Shown here piece after piece: positions 15,458-24,369 of a stretch of 35,972 nt of DNA. Location of the stretch: NCBI GenBank assembly GCA_043811005.1, contig JBDRNO010000043.1, positions 1-35,972 of the forward strand, given 5' to 3'. The notes under the pieces were generated by a model. It saw only the letters and a program-made list of their open reading frames with translations. It had not been told where the DNA came from and ran no database searches. The position numbers were made by a program, and so were the translations under genes. Each line of letters opens with the position of its first letter. Position 1 is the stretch's first letter. Source of the stretch: JBDRNO01 sp043811005 (GTDB lineage Bacteria > Bacteroidota > Bacteroidia > NORP154).

Positions 15458-16438
15458 ATGAAAAAGTATATCATATCATTCATATTAATCACATTCCTGT
15501 CTTTAATAAGTCATCTTACCTTGTACTCCTGGGGTTTTTTCGCACATAAGAAAATAAACCGGATGGCGGTCTTTACATTGCCTCCAGGGATGATAGGTTT
15601 TTACAAGAAACACATAGAATATATCACCGAGAATGCAGTAGCTCCCGATAAAAGAAGATATGCAGTTGAAGGTGAGGCGGAAAAACATTATATTGATATT
15701 GACTATTACGGAGAAAACCCTTTTGAAGTGATGCCAAGGCGATGGAAAGATGCTGTTGAGAAATATACGGAAGACACCCTGCGGGCTTATGGGATAGTCC
15801 CCTGGGCTATTGAGAGAGTTGTTAAAAAGCTGACGAGCGCTTTTAAAGAAGAAGACTTTAACAAAATACTATACGTGTCAGCCAACCTGGGACATTATGT
15901 TGCAGAAACATATGTGCCGCTTCATTGCTCCATGAATTACAATGGGCAGCTTACCGGTCAAAGGGGTATTCACGCATTTTGGGAGTCGCGCCTTCCAGAG
16001 CTTTATAGTAATAACTACGATTATTTTGTGGGCAAGGCAAAATATATTGAGAATCCGTTGGATTATGCCTGGGATGCTATTGAAGAAAGCTTAGCGGCAA
16101 AAGATTCGGTATTGTTATTTGAGGCAAAATTAAATGCCCAATATTCGACTGATAAAAAATACAGCCATGTAACAAGAGGGCAGATGCTAATTAAAACATA
16201 TTCAGAAGAGTATTGTATATCATACAATGAAATGCTTGACGGCATGGTTGAAAGAAAGATGAGGGGCTCTGTACTTGCCGTGGGCAGTATGTGGTATACT
16301 GCCTGGGTGAATGCCGGAAAACCTGATCTAAAACGGCTGGAAGACAGGGAGATATCAAAAGAGCTTAAAGAACAAATGAAAGAAGGGGAAAGGATGTGGA
16401 AAACGGGGAAACCAATAGGCAGAAAGTTTCATGATTGA
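15458..16438 (+). CDS. Zinc-dependent phospholipase C/S1-P1 nuclease-like secreted protein
   Basis: A 326-residue protein with a signal peptide (about 1-24) leaving a mature N-terminal Trp (W25, in SWGFFAH). In this zinc-enzyme family the N-terminal Trp amine helps bind a zinc ion. Further candidate ligands are H30, APDKRRY Asp, HYIDIDYY, and the cluster LGHYVAETYVPLH...GIHAFWE. The fold is all-helical. I call it a zinc-dependent phospholipase C family member; nuclease activity is an alternative. I chose the ATG at 15458; an upstream in-frame TTG (15449) is less likely. No T9SS domain is seen, so it is probably periplasmic. Confidence 0.75.
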   Translation: MKKYIISFILITFLSLISHLTLYSWGFFAHKKINRMAVFTLPPGMIGFYKKHIEYITENAVAPDKRRYAVEGEAEKHYIDIDYYGENPFEVMPRRWKDAVEKYTEDTLRAYGIVPWAIERVVKKLTSAFKEEDFNKILYVSANLGHYVAETYVPLHCSMNYNGQLTGQRGIHAFWESRLPELYSNNYDYFVGKAKYIENPLDYAWDAIEESLAAKDSVLLFEAKLNAQYSTDKKYSHVTRGQMLIKTYSEEYCISYNEMLDGMVERKMRGSVLAVGSMWYTAWVNAGKPDLKRLEDREISKELKEQMKEGERMWKTGKPIGRKFHD

Positions 16439-16537
16439 AATTTTAATTTTTATCGTTTCATTGATTTTTATTCTGGATTTTAAAATAAGTTACATTTATT
16501 GCAGTAAGAAAAGAACATAGTTTCATAAATTAATTAA

Positions 16538-16861
16538 ATGTTATTCAGAATTAGAAAATATACTTCGATTTTCTTTCTTGTTTCTTTTATTTTTACTTTA
16601 GTAATTAAAGAAATACATGCCCCGTTAAATTTCCATATTCAGCAAGACCCTTGTTCTGCCAAAACCAATCATCATCTTCACGAACATCATCAGGATTGTT
16701 TGATCTGCAACTTTAATATTTCTTTATTTAACTATAATATTCATCAGGATGATCTAATTACTATATATTTCCCTGAACCAGTTTTTCCCCTGGTTGAAGG
16801 ATTTTTAACACCCACTTCTTTTTATAATATATTCTTAAGAGCTCCCCCCTCACTTATTTAA
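16538..16861 (+). CDS. Small membrane-anchored His/Cys-rich protein paired with a TBDR (copy A)
   Basis: A 107-residue protein with an N-terminal hydrophobic segment (about 9-24) that may be a signal anchor, then a short mature part with a dense metal-ligand motif: NHHLHEHHQDCLIC (H45, H46, H48, H50, H51, C54, C57), a further H33 and C39, and a Pro/Phe-rich C-terminus. I recognise no named family, although DUF2946-like proteins have a comparable layout. It precedes the ZnuD-like TBDR by 116 nt, and the same pair is duplicated at 27919/28472. I infer a periplasmic chaperone or sensor for a transition metal (Zn, Cu or Ni). Confidence 0.78.
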   Translation: MLFRIRKYTSIFFLVSFIFTLVIKEIHAPLNFHIQQDPCSAKTNHHLHEHHQDCLICNFNISLFNYNIHQDDLITIYFPEPVFPLVEGFLTPTSFYNIFLRAPPSLI

Positions 16862-16977
16862 TTCATTTCTTGATTTGATGATTTAATTCATCACCAATCC
16901 GTTTTGCAAATAAGCATTTATTGGCTTATTTGTTATTTTACTAATTTTTTTATTTAATTATACTAAATTAATCTGTC

Positions 16978-19245
16978 ATGAAAACAATCGCACATATTAT
17001 AATCTTACTTTCATTGAGCTATACTGTGTATGCTCAAAATCGAATATCCGGGAAAATTACTGATAGCCAAATAAATGACGCTATACCTGGAGTTAATATA
17101 TATTTATCAGAGCTGCATAAAGGAACAGTAACAAATGAATCCGGTGAATATATTCTAACTGAATTGCCAAAGGGAAAGTTTAAAGTTCAGTATTCATTTA
17201 TCGGATATAAGACTGTTGTTAAAACATTACAATTTGACTCCATTTCACAAATTAAAATAAACATTCAACTTGAACCGACTGTTTTAGAAACAGAGCAGGT
17301 GGTTATTACAGGCGGCTATCATTCAACACAGCACGAAAATGCTATTAAGATTGAAGTAATTAAATTGGAAGAAATTACTAATTCAGGAACACAAAGTTTT
17401 ACAGAAGCATTGACAAATATCTCAGGGGTTGATATGATAGCAAAAGGCGCAGGCGTTTCCAAACCTGTTATCCGGGGTTTATCGAACACCAATATTCTGC
17501 TGCTAAATAACGGTGTAAAGATGGAGAACTTCCAATTTTCCGAGAATCATCCTTTTATTGTTGATGAATTTGGAATAGATAAAGTTGAAGTTATTAAAGG
17601 ACCTGCATCTTTACTTTATGGCTCCGATGCCATTGGTGGAGTTTTAAATATTATAAAAGAAAAGCCAGCCCCGGGTGGAAAAATTATCGGGGATTATAAT
17701 CTTCAATATCATACAAATACAAACGGATTTGTTACCAATTTGGGAATAAAAGGAGCATTAAAAAGTTTCTTCTGGGGCTTGAGAGGTGGCATAAAAAGTC
17801 ATGAAGATTATATTGACGGAAACAGCGGTTTTATCCCAAATACCAGGTTTACTGATCAGAGTTATAAGCTTAATGCAGGTTTTAACAAATCTTTTGGTTC
17901 ATTTAAAATTTACTATGATCTTAATTTAATGAATTTAGGAATGTGCGTTCCTCCTGTTTTTTCCTTAGTAACCGAAAAAGGAAGAAAAAATGAATACTGG
18001 TATCAGGATCTGGCTAACCATGTTATTTCCTCTAAAAACACTCTTTTCTTAGGCAATTTTAAAATAGGTGCAAATGTTGCTTATCAATTTAATAACAGGC
18101 AACTACAAACTGTTGATCTAACTGCTGTGAACATGGATTTGAATACTTTATCATACGAATTAAAAACACATCTGCCGTCAAATGAAAAGTCGGAGTTTAT
18201 AATTGGTTTTCAAGGGGCAAACAAACAAAACAGGAATAATGAAGCGCCTAATCATGTATTGCCTGACCACAATGTTGATGATATTTCATTTTTTGGATTA
18301 GCCCAATATACTTTTTTTAATAAATTAACAGCACAAGCCGGCTTGCGATATGATTACCGTAATATTTTTGTCCCGGAACAGGAAAAATCCGGACATTCAC
18401 ACGAAGAAGAGGAAGAACATGAAGAAGAACACGAACATATGGAAGAATTTGATAGAAATTATGATAATTTTTGTGCATCCATTGGGGCTACTTATAATTT
18501 AAATGATAAAATATTGTTCAGGGCTAATTTTGCTTCTGCTTATAGAACACCAAATATTGCAGAACTTACTCAAGATGGAATGCACGGAGCAAGATACGAA
18601 CAAGGCAGCCGTGATCTGACTTCGCAACGAAGCTACGAAACAGATCTTAGTATTCATTACTGTTCAAAACATACTACTTTCGACTTTGCAATATTTGATA
18701 ATCAAATAAAAGATTATATTTTCCTTGCACCAACAAGTGATACTACAAGCTCAGGCATGGATATTTACCGGTACAGCCAAACAAATGCAGAATTGTATGG
18801 CGGTGAAGCTGGCATTCATATCCACCCGCATCCATTGCATTGGCTGCATTTTAAATCAACTTTCTCTTATGTAATTGGAAAACAGGAAGATAATAGCTAT
18901 TTGCCTTTTATTCCTGCATCTAAAATAAGGATTGAATTAATAGCAGAAAAAAAGAAACTGGCATTTTTACATAATACTTTTATTAAAATTGGAACATTAA
19001 CGGCTTTTGACCAGAATAATCCGGCAATGTTTGAAACAGAAAATGTTGGTTATACACTTCTTAATCTGGGTATCGGTGGAAGCATCAAATGGGCAAAGCA
19101 GATGGTTTCAATCGGAATTTATGCAAATAATTTACTTGACGAAAAATATATTGACCATCTCTCAACTTTAAAACCAATGAACATTTATAATCAGGGAAGG
19201 AATATCAGTATAAGCGTAAAAGTTCCTTTTAATATAAAATCATAA
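16978..19245 (+). CDS. TonB-dependent receptor with His-rich loop, ZnuD-like (copy A)
   Basis: A 755-residue outer-membrane receptor: signal peptide (1-19), carboxypeptidase-regulatory-like domain (21-100), a VVITGG TonB-box-like stretch (108-113), plug (about 125-230, with ENHPFIVDEFG and KGPASLLYGSDAIGGVLN) and barrel. An extracellular loop at 472-488 reads GHSHEEEEEHEEEHEHM, with five His residues among Glu, as in zinc receptors of the ZnuD type. Together with the preceding HHLHEHHQDCLIC protein this points to zinc or a similar metal. It is convergent with the next TBDR gene, only 33 nt away. Confidence 0.85.
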   Translation: MKTIAHIIILLSLSYTVYAQNRISGKITDSQINDAIPGVNIYLSELHKGTVTNESGEYILTELPKGKFKVQYSFIGYKTVVKTLQFDSISQIKINIQLEPTVLETEQVVITGGYHSTQHENAIKIEVIKLEEITNSGTQSFTEALTNISGVDMIAKGAGVSKPVIRGLSNTNILLLNNGVKMENFQFSENHPFIVDEFGIDKVEVIKGPASLLYGSDAIGGVLNIIKEKPAPGGKIIGDYNLQYHTNTNGFVTNLGIKGALKSFFWGLRGGIKSHEDYIDGNSGFIPNTRFTDQSYKLNAGFNKSFGSFKIYYDLNLMNLGMCVPPVFSLVTEKGRKNEYWYQDLANHVISSKNTLFLGNFKIGANVAYQFNNRQLQTVDLTAVNMDLNTLSYELKTHLPSNEKSEFIIGFQGANKQNRNNEAPNHVLPDHNVDDISFFGLAQYTFFNKLTAQAGLRYDYRNIFVPEQEKSGHSHEEEEEHEEEHEHMEEFDRNYDNFCASIGATYNLNDKILFRANFASAYRTPNIAELTQDGMHGARYEQGSRDLTSQRSYETDLSIHYCSKHTTFDFAIFDNQIKDYIFLAPTSDTTSSGMDIYRYSQTNAELYGGEAGIHIHPHPLHWLHFKSTFSYVIGKQEDNSYLPFIPASKIRIELIAEKKKLAFLHNTFIKIGTLTAFDQNNPAMFETENVGYTLLNLGIGGSIKWAKQMVSIGIYANNLLDEKYIDHLSTLKPMNIYNQGRNISISVKVPFNIKS

Positions 19246-19278
19246 CTTTGTAAAGTTTTAAATAATAGTGCCACAAAA

Positions 19279-21720
19279 TCAATGTTTAATATCTATCATT
19301 ATCCCCCCATAAAACATTGTACCATAAACAGGAGCATACATAAATGCTGCATCATCAATGTGTTTTTCATCCTGAATAAGATCAAAGATATTATTCACCC
19401 CTGCATATAATTTAAAGACATTGAGTTTTTTTGAAATCCTTGCATTAAAAAGCATAAAAGGGTCTGTTTCCTTAATTTTAGATTGGTCTCCAATATCAGG
19501 ATCAATGTCTTCATTAAAATAATCTATATACATTTTACCCTGATAGTTTCCTGTTATTGCAAAATTCCAATTTTTTGGGTTGTATTCTAATCTTATATTT
19601 CCTGTTGTTACAGGGAAGCGGGAGATGTATTTACTTTTTTCTTCATATTCTGTTTCTATCCAGTCTTCTCTAACATTATCATACTCTCCGTGATTATATG
19701 TAAGATCAACTCCCATATCTAAATTTTTGATCAAACTTGCCATAACAGATACTTCAATACCCTGAACAAAGGCATTATCTATATTCATCCATTGATAATC
19801 GTAACCTAAAGCCGAAATTGCGGGTTCAGCATCAGTAAATGCAATTTTATCCTTTAAATCGGTTCTGAATAAATTTGCACTAATCCTGATCTTACAACCA
19901 TAATAATCGGCAGATAAATTATAGCTAATTGAAGTTTCCGGTTTTAAACCGGATGATTTCCATACTCTCGGTGAACCGCTGCATAAGTGAAGGTCTTCCG
20001 AAAATCCGTAAGGTGCACGAAAACCTGTACCTGTATTTGCTCTTAAAGTAATTTTTTCTGTAAATTCATATTTTAAAGCAACCCTTGGATTTATACTCGT
20101 TTCATCAAATTTGATTTTGGGAAATAAAGTAGTCGCAAAAACCTGTCTGTCTGCTTTATATTCTTCTTGTGAATTGTGTACATCAAATCTTATCCCGGGA
20201 ACAACCGTGAATTTATAATTTAATGACCATTCATCCTGAACAAATACACCGAATTCTATTGCCGATTTATTACTTACAGACCTGTAAGATTCACCCAGAT
20301 AAGAACTTGCAGTATCAACAACAATATACATACCTGATTCATCAAGCTTATTATAATAGCTTTGAGCGCCAATGAGAAGTTGATGTTTTTTAATATCTAT
20401 TCCATAAGTTATAGTGGCGGTTAATGAATGTTCATCGGCAATATAAGGTCTCATATCCCGCAGGTCAGGTACGCTATCATTATGAGTTCCCATATAATCG
20501 CTTAAATAAGAGTCATTGGTGGCATCTCTGTTATGATTTATATAAGCCAAAGAAAAGCTTAAATCAGAATTGTTTTTAAATTTCCTATCATAAGAAAGTT
20601 CTGATTCATATCTGTCGGTGATAATACATTCTGTTCCGTCTGTAAATGAATTTTTATAATAATCATCGTCAATTATTCCACCTTGCCTTTTTTCGTACAG
20701 ATACCTTCCCCTGATAATAAATTTATCATTATTAGAAAAAAGATCATTTACATATAAACCAAATCCGGCATTATTCAAATTCGTAGCCACTCTGTCAGAA
20801 ATGCCATCTTTCCTTTTAACTTCATCAAGTGTCATTCCGTCAGATGTCTCGTCAATTGCATCGCCTGTAAGTTTTTGGGCAAAAACATTTAATCCGATGT
20901 TTCCTTTTTCATTTCTAATTGAGGATGATATATTATAGATATTTGTATTGTACTTGCCAAATTGAAGGTTTGCTTTTGTTGACGGCTCAAATGACGGCTC
21001 TTTTGTGATAATATTTATTGCTCCTGCAACAGCGCTGCTTCCGTAAAGTGCAGAACCTGCCCCTTTAACAACTTCAACTCTTTCAATATCTATAGTTCCT
21101 ATTTGCTGTAATCCATAAACCCCCGCCAAACCCGAATACACCGGCTGTCCGTTTATTAAAACCTGTGTATGTTCAGCTCCTAATCCCTGCATCCTGATCA
21201 TTGTAAAATTACATGCCTGGCATTGTTGTTCTACACGAATACCCGGTGTTCCTTCCAATACCTGGAAGAGATTATTGGCGTTTTTTATCTCAATTTCTTT
21301 TGCAGTAATAACTTCTGTTCTAACAGGAACATCTTTAATATAATGTTTGGTTCTTGTTCCTGTAACAACAACCTGTTCTAATTGTAAAGCATCTTCTTCC
21401 AATACAAAAAACAGCTCTGTTGCCTTCCCTGCTTTCATCTCCACTTCCTTTTCCTGCGTTTTATAGCCAATTGCTTTAGCAATAATAATTACTTTACCCG
21501 TGGGGATATTTGCCAGCTTATAATGCCCGCTCGCATCAGTCATTGTCCCTATATTTGTTCCTTTTACTACTAAATTTACATACGGTATGTGTTCGCCTTT
21601 GCATTTTACATCTCCAAATAGCATTGCGTCTGTTTTTTGAGATTTAACAGGTATGATGAATATTAGCATAATAATATTTAATGGTAAAGCATATAATGAT
21701 ATTTTTTTAATTGTTTTCAT
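19279..21720 (-). CDS. TonB-dependent receptor with CxxCNFxxxRM plug motif
   Basis: An 813-residue receptor: signal peptide (to about 28), carboxypeptidase-regulatory-like domain (33-110), TonB-box-like VVVTGTRT (117-124), plug (about 127-240) and barrel ending in a typical amphipathic strand. The plug contains QCQACNFTMIRMQGLG (C167, C170, M174, M177), followed by HTQVLINGQPVYSGLAGVYG. This CxxC...M pattern is shared by a set of Bacteroidetes colicin-I/heme-type receptors and could bind a soft metal or form a disulfide. A small His-rich membrane protein gene lies upstream on the same strand. Confidence 0.83.
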   Translation of the reverse strand: MKTIKKISLYALPLNIIMLIFIIPVKSQKTDAMLFGDVKCKGEHIPYVNLVVKGTNIGTMTDASGHYKLANIPTGKVIIIAKAIGYKTQEKEVEMKAGKATELFFVLEEDALQLEQVVVTGTRTKHYIKDVPVRTEVITAKEIEIKNANNLFQVLEGTPGIRVEQQCQACNFTMIRMQGLGAEHTQVLINGQPVYSGLAGVYGLQQIGTIDIERVEVVKGAGSALYGSSAVAGAINIITKEPSFEPSTKANLQFGKYNTNIYNISSSIRNEKGNIGLNVFAQKLTGDAIDETSDGMTLDEVKRKDGISDRVATNLNNAGFGLYVNDLFSNNDKFIIRGRYLYEKRQGGIIDDDYYKNSFTDGTECIITDRYESELSYDRKFKNNSDLSFSLAYINHNRDATNDSYLSDYMGTHNDSVPDLRDMRPYIADEHSLTATITYGIDIKKHQLLIGAQSYYNKLDESGMYIVVDTASSYLGESYRSVSNKSAIEFGVFVQDEWSLNYKFTVVPGIRFDVHNSQEEYKADRQVFATTLFPKIKFDETSINPRVALKYEFTEKITLRANTGTGFRAPYGFSEDLHLCSGSPRVWKSSGLKPETSISYNLSADYYGCKIRISANLFRTDLKDKIAFTDAEPAISALGYDYQWMNIDNAFVQGIEVSVMASLIKNLDMGVDLTYNHGEYDNVREDWIETEYEEKSKYISRFPVTTGNIRLEYNPKNWNFAITGNYQGKMYIDYFNEDIDPDIGDQSKIKETDPFMLFNARISKKLNVFKLYAGVNNIFDLIQDEKHIDDAAFMYAPVYGTMFYGGIMIDIKH

Positions 21721-21751
21721 TTCATTGAAATTTTATTGGTTCAACAGGGAC

Positions 21752-21780
21752 GTAGAGACGAGACCGGGTCTCGTCTCTAC
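21752..21780. repeat. Perfect hairpin, 14-bp arms
   Basis: GTAGAGACGAGACC, one base, then its exact reverse complement. It is a REP-like palindrome. A partial related string (TGTCTCGTCCCTG) recurs near 21929. It lies between the TBDR and its upstream partner gene on the minus strand and could terminate or stabilise transcripts. Confidence 0.8.
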
Positions 21781-21814
21781 ATTACCGCAAAATTATTTTT
21801 GAATAGAATATAAA

Positions 21815-21826
21815 GGGCTAAAGCCC
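21815..21826. repeat. Short hairpin GGGCT-AA-AGCCC
   Basis: The middle member of a row of three palindromes (21752-21873). It is short on its own but is commonly seen next to the larger hairpins of this kind. Confidence 0.5.
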
Positions 21827-21845
21827 AATTATGAGTATTTGTTTC

Positions 21846-21873
21846 TTAACCCCGCCATAAATGGCGGGGTTAA
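21846..21873. repeat. Perfect hairpin, 12-bp arms
   Basis: TTAACCCCGCCA, loop TAAA, then the exact reverse complement TGGCGGGGTTAA. With the two preceding palindromes it forms a compound REP/MITE-like element, the kind mobilised by IS200-like (RAYT) transposases; none is present here. Confidence 0.8.
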
Positions 21874-21985
21874 TCATAATTATAACACACTGGAAATCAA
21901 CTTCCTTAATGCGATAAACACATACTTGTCTCGTCCCTGCTACAGAGTATTAATTTTCAACACAATACAAAAAATGGATAGAAAA

Positions 21986-22354
21986 TTAGCGGTAAAATGG
22001 AGGGGAACGGTTATTATATGAATACAAAAAACAGCTAAATGGAATTATGTGATTTGAAAAACTCTTAATTTCATTTATTGAAAATAAAAAAATACGAAAT
22101 CCTGAAAAACTTGTTAATAAGAATATGGAATTTGTAATTATACTTAATAGGACATACTCAATTTTTGTATGATGATGAGACTTTACAGGTAAGTTTTCAT
22201 CATTTTGCTTATCGTAAGGGTGAGCATGATAAATAATTTCTCCATTGGGTAATCTATGATAATGCCCGTATATAAAAGAATTAATTAAAAGCCATGCTAT
22301 TGCAGGTAATAAAATTGCAACTAAATATTTTCTTATTTTTCGAACAAAATTCAT
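21986..22354 (-). CDS. Small His-rich membrane protein upstream of a TBDR
   Basis: A 122-residue protein with an N-terminal transmembrane segment (about 10-29), a hydrophilic part with GHYHRLPNGEIIYHAHPYDK (H31, H33, H43, H45) and SHHHTK (H60-62), and a second hydrophobic segment (about 68-92). The pattern NGxxIxHAHPYxK...HHHTKxE is one I have seen in small Bacteroidetes proteins next to metal receptors, so I treat this as a real gene. It lies 265 nt upstream of the minus-strand TBDR, with three palindromic repeats in between. I infer a periplasmic metal-binding partner of that receptor. Confidence 0.72.
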   Translation of the reverse strand: MNFVRKIRKYLVAILLPAIAWLLINSFIYGHYHRLPNGEIIYHAHPYDKQNDENLPVKSHHHTKIEYVLLSIITNSIFLLTSFSGFRIFLFSINEIKSFSNHIIPFSCFLYSYNNRSPPFYR

Positions 22355-22382
22355 ACCCTGAGGAAGCTATAACCAAAAAAAA

Positions 22383-22446
22383 AGCCACGAATTTACACGA
22401 ATTTGCACTAATTAATTTTTTATGATAATTAGTGTAATTAGTGGCT
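22383..22446. repeat. MITE-like inverted-repeat element
   Basis: AGCCAC at the left end and GTGGCT at the right end, with GAATTTACACGAATTTGCAC facing ATTAGTGTAATTAGTG. Half elements of the same kind (TTAGTGAAAATTAGTG, AATTAGTGGCTAAA) recur near 25505, 25550 and 26330. Confidence 0.6.
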
Positions 22447-22569
22447 AAAGAAATTCCAGCATTAATTCTTAGCCGAAATTGGCAAAGATTAAAATTGTAT
22501 CTGGAATAAATAGCTCATCATTTTGAATTGCAAATAAAACGCTTATTTAGAATGATTCCAAATAATTTT

Positions 22570-23055
22570 TTAATATTTAAACCTCTTATCTGACCTTATT
22601 TCTGAAAAATTCTTTTCTTCAGTCAGCCAGCCAGTTCTTCCATAACTTCTGCTATCAAATCCTGGAATAAATGGTTTGATGTCCAATAATGGTGTTCCAT
22701 TAATAATATCAACATCCTCAATATACAATTTGTTTTTTGCCACTTTTACCAATCTGACTGTTGATATACCTATCGGATTAGGACGATTTGGCGCCCTGGT
22801 TGTAAAAAGTCCATGAGGTTTATCATCCAAAAATGGTATCACCTCCAAAGAAAAATCTTTCGATAAATGAAAGTGATATATTAGAATTATGTATGAAAAT
22901 CCTTCAATATCTTTCAGCCCTTTTATATATTCCGGTTTCAACTCAACCGTACCCTTTACTCCCTTAGCTCCAGCCGGTTGTATAGGCATTCCTTCGAGCT
23001 TTGTAAAAGGTGTATTGATAATACCAATAGGATTATATTTAATTATGTTATTCAT
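22570..23055 (-). CDS. trmO: TrmO/TsaA-family tRNA (t6A37) methyltransferase
   Basis: A 161-residue protein of the TsaA/YaeB (UPF0066) family, whose member TrmO uses SAM to methylate N6 of t6A37 in threonine tRNAs. Signature segments are PIGIINTPF near the start, GLKDIEGFSYIILIYHFH, and TRAPNRPNPIGIS, which binds SAM, then IPGFDSR. It lacks the C-terminal extension of the E. coli protein (235 residues), as is common in many short homologues. It is 2 nt downstream of the trans-sulfuration enzyme gene, so the two form an operon. Short members of this family are often found near metal genes and may have another role. Confidence 0.82.
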   Translation of the reverse strand: MNNIIKYNPIGIINTPFTKLEGMPIQPAGAKGVKGTVELKPEYIKGLKDIEGFSYIILIYHFHLSKDFSLEVIPFLDDKPHGLFTTRAPNRPNPIGISTVRLVKVAKNKLYIEDVDIINGTPLLDIKPFIPGFDSRSYGRTGWLTEEKNFSEIRSDKRFKY

Positions 23056-23057
23056 CT

Positions 23058-24242
23058 TTAATTTATTTTATCCAAAGCTTGTTCAATATCACTAATCAAA
23101 TCTTCAACATTTTCAATACCAACTGAATAACGCACTAAACCGTCTGTAATATCAGCTTTGATCCTGTCTTCCGGAGATATACCTGCATGTGTCATTGATG
23201 CAGGATGTTGAATTAATGTTTCTACACCTCCAAGTGAAACGGCTAAAGTTGCAAGATGAACATTATCCATTAAAATTCTCCCGGCTTCAAACCCGCCTTT
23301 TAATCCAAAACTGATCATAGCACCAAATCCCCGCATCTGTTTTTTTGCCAGTTCATGTTGTGGATGAGATTTCAAACCCGGATATTTTACCCATTCAACC
23401 TTTGGATGATTTTTAAGAAATTCTGAAATTATCATTGCATTTTCCTGCCCCCTTTCAATTCTTAATGATAATGTTTTTATGCCTCTTAATACCATATATG
23501 CCAGGTGAGGATCCATATTACATCCCATATATACCATTAATGGTCTGATCTTCTTATAAAGCTCTTCTGTTTTAGTTACAATTATACCTCCTACAACATC
23601 AGCATGTCCATTTATAAATTTTGTAATAGAATGTAAAACAACATCAGCTCCTAAATCCAGGGGATTCTGAAGATAAGGACTGCAAAATGTGTTATCAACA
23701 ACCAATATAATTCCATTTTCATGAGCAATTTTTGCGCATTCCTTAATGTCAGTAAGCTGAATTGTAGGATTAGCAGGTGTTTCTATAAAAATCACTCTTG
23801 TATTTGACTTAACAGAGGCATTTACATCATTAAGATTTGAGGTATCAATATAAGTAGATTCTACTCCAAATCTTGAAAAATGTTCTTCCATAACAATTCT
23901 GGTAGGTCCATAAACTGCTGCTGTAGAAACAATATGAGAACCTTGTCCTAATAATGCCATATATACCGTAGAAATAGCGCCCATGCCAGAGGAAGTTGCT
24001 ATTCCGCCAAATCCATTTTCCAACTCAGTAATGTTATCTTCAAGAGCTTTTATTGTAGGATTACCTATACGGGTATAAATATACCCCTTATCTTTTCCTG
24101 AAAAACGATCAGCGCCATACCGGGCATTTTTAAAACCAAAAGTAGATGTTTGATATATAGGTACTGAAACACTCATAAATTCATCTTCATAAGCGCCGGC
24201 ATGAACCAGCTTTGAATTGAATCCTAAATCTTTTATGTTCAT
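23058..24242 (-). CDS. Cys/Met metabolism PLP-dependent enzyme (methionine gamma-lyase-like)
   Basis: A 394-residue fold-type I PLP enzyme of the trans-sulfuration family. Visible are YTRIGNPT, ATSSGMGAIS, AVYGPT (phosphate/substrate side), DNTFCSPY and the PLP lysine in HSITKFINGHADVVGG. These enzymes split or exchange the gamma substituent of methionine, cystathionine or O-acylhomoserine; methionine gamma-lyase or cystathionine gamma-lyase is likeliest. I place the start at the ATG at 24242; a longer frame starting at 24359 would run through the promoter/operator region and adds 39 poorly conserved residues. It shares an intergenic region with the NifX-type cluster. Confidence 0.88.
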   Translation of the reverse strand: MNIKDLGFNSKLVHAGAYEDEFMSVSVPIYQTSTFGFKNARYGADRFSGKDKGYIYTRIGNPTIKALEDNITELENGFGGIATSSGMGAISTVYMALLGQGSHIVSTAAVYGPTRIVMEEHFSRFGVESTYIDTSNLNDVNASVKSNTRVIFIETPANPTIQLTDIKECAKIAHENGIILVVDNTFCSPYLQNPLDLGADVVLHSITKFINGHADVVGGIIVTKTEELYKKIRPLMVYMGCNMDPHLAYMVLRGIKTLSLRIERGQENAMIISEFLKNHPKVEWVKYPGLKSHPQHELAKKQMRGFGAMISFGLKGGFEAGRILMDNVHLATLAVSLGGVETLIQHPASMTHAGISPEDRIKADITDGLVRYSVGIENVEDLISDIEQALDKIN

Positions 24243-24297
24243 CTTAATGTATTTTATTAGTTTTGATAAACTATTTTGTTTAATAATTTTTTTTTTG

Positions 24298-24305
24298 CAA
24301 AAATA
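24298..24305 (-). promoter_or_regulatory. Candidate -7 box for the gamma-lyase/TrmO operon
   Basis: On the minus strand TATTTTTG fits TAnnTTTG, 55 nt before the ATG at 24242. Its -33 region would fall at about 24326-24329, inside the palindromic operator, so the same regulator could control both directions. The -33 bases themselves (TGTT) are a poor match. Confidence 0.42.
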
Positions 24306-24314
24306 GTAAAAAAA

Positions 24315-24346
24315 TTTGGATAATGAACATATGTTCATTATTTTTG
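24315..24346 (+). promoter_or_regulatory. Promoter with embedded perfect 18-nt palindrome, upstream of the NifX/DUF134 cluster
   Basis: TTTG (24315-24318), 20 nt, TATTTTTG (24339-24346). The spacer holds AATGAACATATGTTCATT (24322-24339), a perfect inverted repeat. The layout and sequence match 6718-6749 almost base for base, including flanking GATAATGAACAT and ATTTTTGTAAAAA. The expected transcription start is near 24352. This is a strong candidate repressor operator. Confidence 0.83.
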
Positions 24347-24369
24347 TAAAAACTTTCATGAAATTATTT

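Larger units (their letters stand above)
16538..19245 (+). repeat. Segmental duplication, copy A (small protein plus TBDR)
   Basis: The block containing the His/Cys-rich gene and its TBDR is repeated at 27919-30748. Protein and long DNA stretches are nearly identical, while the gaps between the two genes differ in length (116 against 226 nt) and content. Divergence is concentrated around the His-rich receptor loop. Confidence 0.9.

Noticed and set aside
23058..24359. Longer version of the gamma-lyase starting at 24359
   Set aside because: The first 39 residues would be encoded by the promoter and operator sequence and are low-complexity; the enzyme's conserved start fits the ATG at 24242.
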